Source: Phycomyces blakesleeanus NRRL 1555(-) (taxonomy: Eukaryota > Mucoromycota > Mucoromycetes > Mucorales > Phycomycetaceae). Taken from it: a stretch of 64,000 nt of DNA. The notes below the pieces were generated by a model. That model had not been told where the DNA came from and made no database searches. It saw only the letters and a list, made by a program, of their open reading frames with translations. This document shows, piece by piece, positions 62,366-64,000 of this stretch. Location: contig NW_017265135.1 in assembly GCF_001638985.1 (NCBI RefSeq), forward strand, positions 2,595,223 to 2,659,222, written 5' to 3'. Every line of letters begins with the position of its first letter. Position 1 is the stretch's first letter. Both the position numbers and the translations under genes were made by a program.

Positions 62366-64000
62366 CTACAATCTGTGCTTTGCCTCACTCAAAACAATAT
62401 CATCGTAAAGAAGTGTAGTCAAGAAATCATCATATCGCTCGCCAGTAATATTGGTTGCAAATGCCTTTTTGGCAGCTTCGTATTTTGATTTAGAGTACTT
62501 TTCGCCCAAAGACTCGCGAATCTTGTCTGTTTCTTCATCAAGTACCTTCAAAAGGTAATCACCCGTTACTATTTTGCCCTCGATAGTCTTGGTGTTGTGG
62601 CGAGCCCACTGCCAAAGCTGAGAACGAGAAATTTCTGCTGTAGCTGCATCTTCCATAAGATTGTGAATAGGGACACAGCCAACTCCACGAAGCCAGGACT
62701 CCATGTAAGCTAGGCCGATCTGGATATTGTCACGGATTCCCTTGTCTGAGACGTTGCCTTCAAAGTTAATATTCAATAGATCACTTTGGTTTACGGACAC
62801 GTCTTCACGGCGAACGTGAAGCTGGTTAGGCTGGGGCATATGCTCATTGAAGATCTCAAAGGCGATCGTTACAAGATCTGGATGAGCGACCCAGGTGCCG
62901 TCGTGACCAGCTTTGACCTCGCGAAGTTTATCAGCGCGGACTTTTGCCATAGCAACATCATTGGCTTTAGGATCGTTCTTGATAGGGATCTGGGCGGCCA
63001 TACCACCCATAGCATGAACACCTCTCTTGTGGCATGTTTTGATTAGCAGGCGGACATAGGCATCCATGAATGGAACGGTCATAGTAACAGCAGACCGCTC
63101 GGGCAATACATATTGGGGGTGTTGACGGAGCTTTTTGATAAAGCTAAAGATATAGTCCCAGCGACCACAGTTCAAACCGGATGAATGGTCACGAAGCTCG
63201 TAAATGATTTCATCCATCTCAAATGCAGCCATGATAGTTTCAATCAATACAGTGGCACGGATTGTACCTCTTGGGATATTGAGGCTGTCTTGTGCTTGAA
63301 AGAAGATGTCGTTCCAAAGTCTTTTATTTAAAAAGAAAAGAGAGAGAGAGAGGTGGTGCTTAATAACTTGATATTTTGTAAGTATTTTCTTTTATTGTGC
63401 TTACCTAGCTTCCAAATGAGATTCCATTTTGGGGAGATAAAAGTAGGGACCCTTTCCGTTCTTAATAAGCTCTTTTGCATTGTGAAAGAAATAAAGACCA
63501 AAATCAAATATCGAGGCGGAAGCAGGCTCGTTATCAATTAGAAGATGCTTTTCGACCATATGCCATCCTCTTGGTCTATTAAAAGTGTCGTTAATTATAC
63601 AGAAATCATTGATAGATAGATATTATATAATGTACCTGACAATAAGAGTGCACACCTTGCCGTCGTTGCGTAATTCGTACTTCTTTCCATTTGGATTGGT
63701 AAATGTGATCGTTCCACGGATAGCATCTCTAAGGTTAACTTGGCCGCTCAGCATTACGTCCCAGGTTGGTGCACTGGAATCTTTGAAAATAAAATTGAAA
63801 ACAAATGTTAGTATCTACAATATAATAGACTTGTTAGATTTCTTACCCTCAAAATCGGCCATGAAAGTGGAAGCGCCGGAATTCAAGGCGTTAATGACCA
63901 TTTTGCGATCGACTGGGCCAGTAATCTCTACACGGCGGTCCTGAAGTCCAGGCGCAGGCTTTGCAGCACGCCATGTGTCATCGTTACGGACAGAGGCGGT
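62366..64000 (-). CDS. Malate synthase, C-terminal part; 5' end lies outside the window
   Basis: Minus-strand exons seen: beyond 64000 to 63847, 63780-63636, 63575-63405 and 63320-62366; phases agree. Malate synthase condenses glyoxylate and acetyl-CoA to malate in the glyoxylate cycle. Conserved blocks are [89 protein letters not shown] with the catalytic region, and [20 protein letters not shown]. The C-terminus is AKHRL. This looks like a non-canonical peroxisomal PTS1 with His at position -3, where SKL or SRL is usual, so glyoxysomal import is likely but unproven. The start codon and about the first quarter of the protein are off the edge. Confidence 0.95.

Noticed and set aside
1..64000. 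CRISPR arrays, rRNA, tRNA, and bacterial operon or terminator signals
   Set aside because: None was seen; the window is eukaryotic and the repeats present are microsatellites without spacers.

Overview
The window is eukaryotic nuclear DNA. It is AT-rich, with long gene-poor stretches, many microsatellites and genes cut into many short exons by introns of mostly 50-80 bases. The gene set (a GLI-type zinc-finger factor, a GT49 glycosyltransferase, a large family of 4CL-like ligases, malate synthase and the fungal form of complex I subunit NDUFA1) points to an early-diverging filamentous fungus. Mucoromycota is most likely, possibly Mucorales and Phycomyces-like; the genus is a guess. I rebuilt exons by hand from splice sites, reading-frame phase and family conservation. 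Fourteen gene models close in phase from start to stop, and a fifteenth (malate synthase) runs off the right edge.

Layout. 0.7-4.5 kb: a 4CL-like adenylate-forming ligase (copy A, plus strand) faces a METTL21/EFM-type lysine methyltransferase (minus strand). 4.5-13.9 kb: gene-poor, with only weak small ORFs. 13.9-16.5 kb: a SulP (SLC26) sulfate permease with a STAS domain. 16.5-22.9 kb: gene-poor, with a decayed fragment that resembles the C-terminus of a Fanzor (eukaryotic TnpB-like) nuclease. 22.9-25.0 kb: NDUFA1 and a Maf-type nucleotide pyrophosphatase, divergently transcribed from a 373-base spacer. 26.1-28.7 kb: a four-finger GLI-type transcription factor. 29.5-30.5 kb: a partly resolved gene of unknown function. 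30.9-31.2 kb: a MITE-like element with terminal inverted repeats. 32.6-33.2 kb: MGST3. 33.4-47.3 kb: four more 4CL-like ligases (copies B-E), all on the minus strand, head to tail. 48.4-51.4 kb: a GC-richer ORF island and broken exons of a membrane protein. 52.2-53.4 kb: a secreted acid-phosphatase-like phosphoesterase. 53.7-59.9 kb: a 22-exon ABCC transporter with eroded catalytic motifs. 60.5-61.9 kb: a GT49 glycosyltransferase. 62.4 kb to the edge: the C-terminal part of malate synthase.

The five ligases share one nine-exon plan and come from duplication. They keep the ATP-binding and catalytic-lysine motifs but lack a peroxisomal C-terminus, so they probably act in the cytosol on unknown carboxylic acids. 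The sequence does not show whether MGST3 or the ABCC protein works with them. The most unusual points are a first exon that is only the start codon (NDUFA1), GC-AG introns concentrated in ligase copy C, loss of one intron in copy D, and an intact but catalytically eroded ABC transporter.
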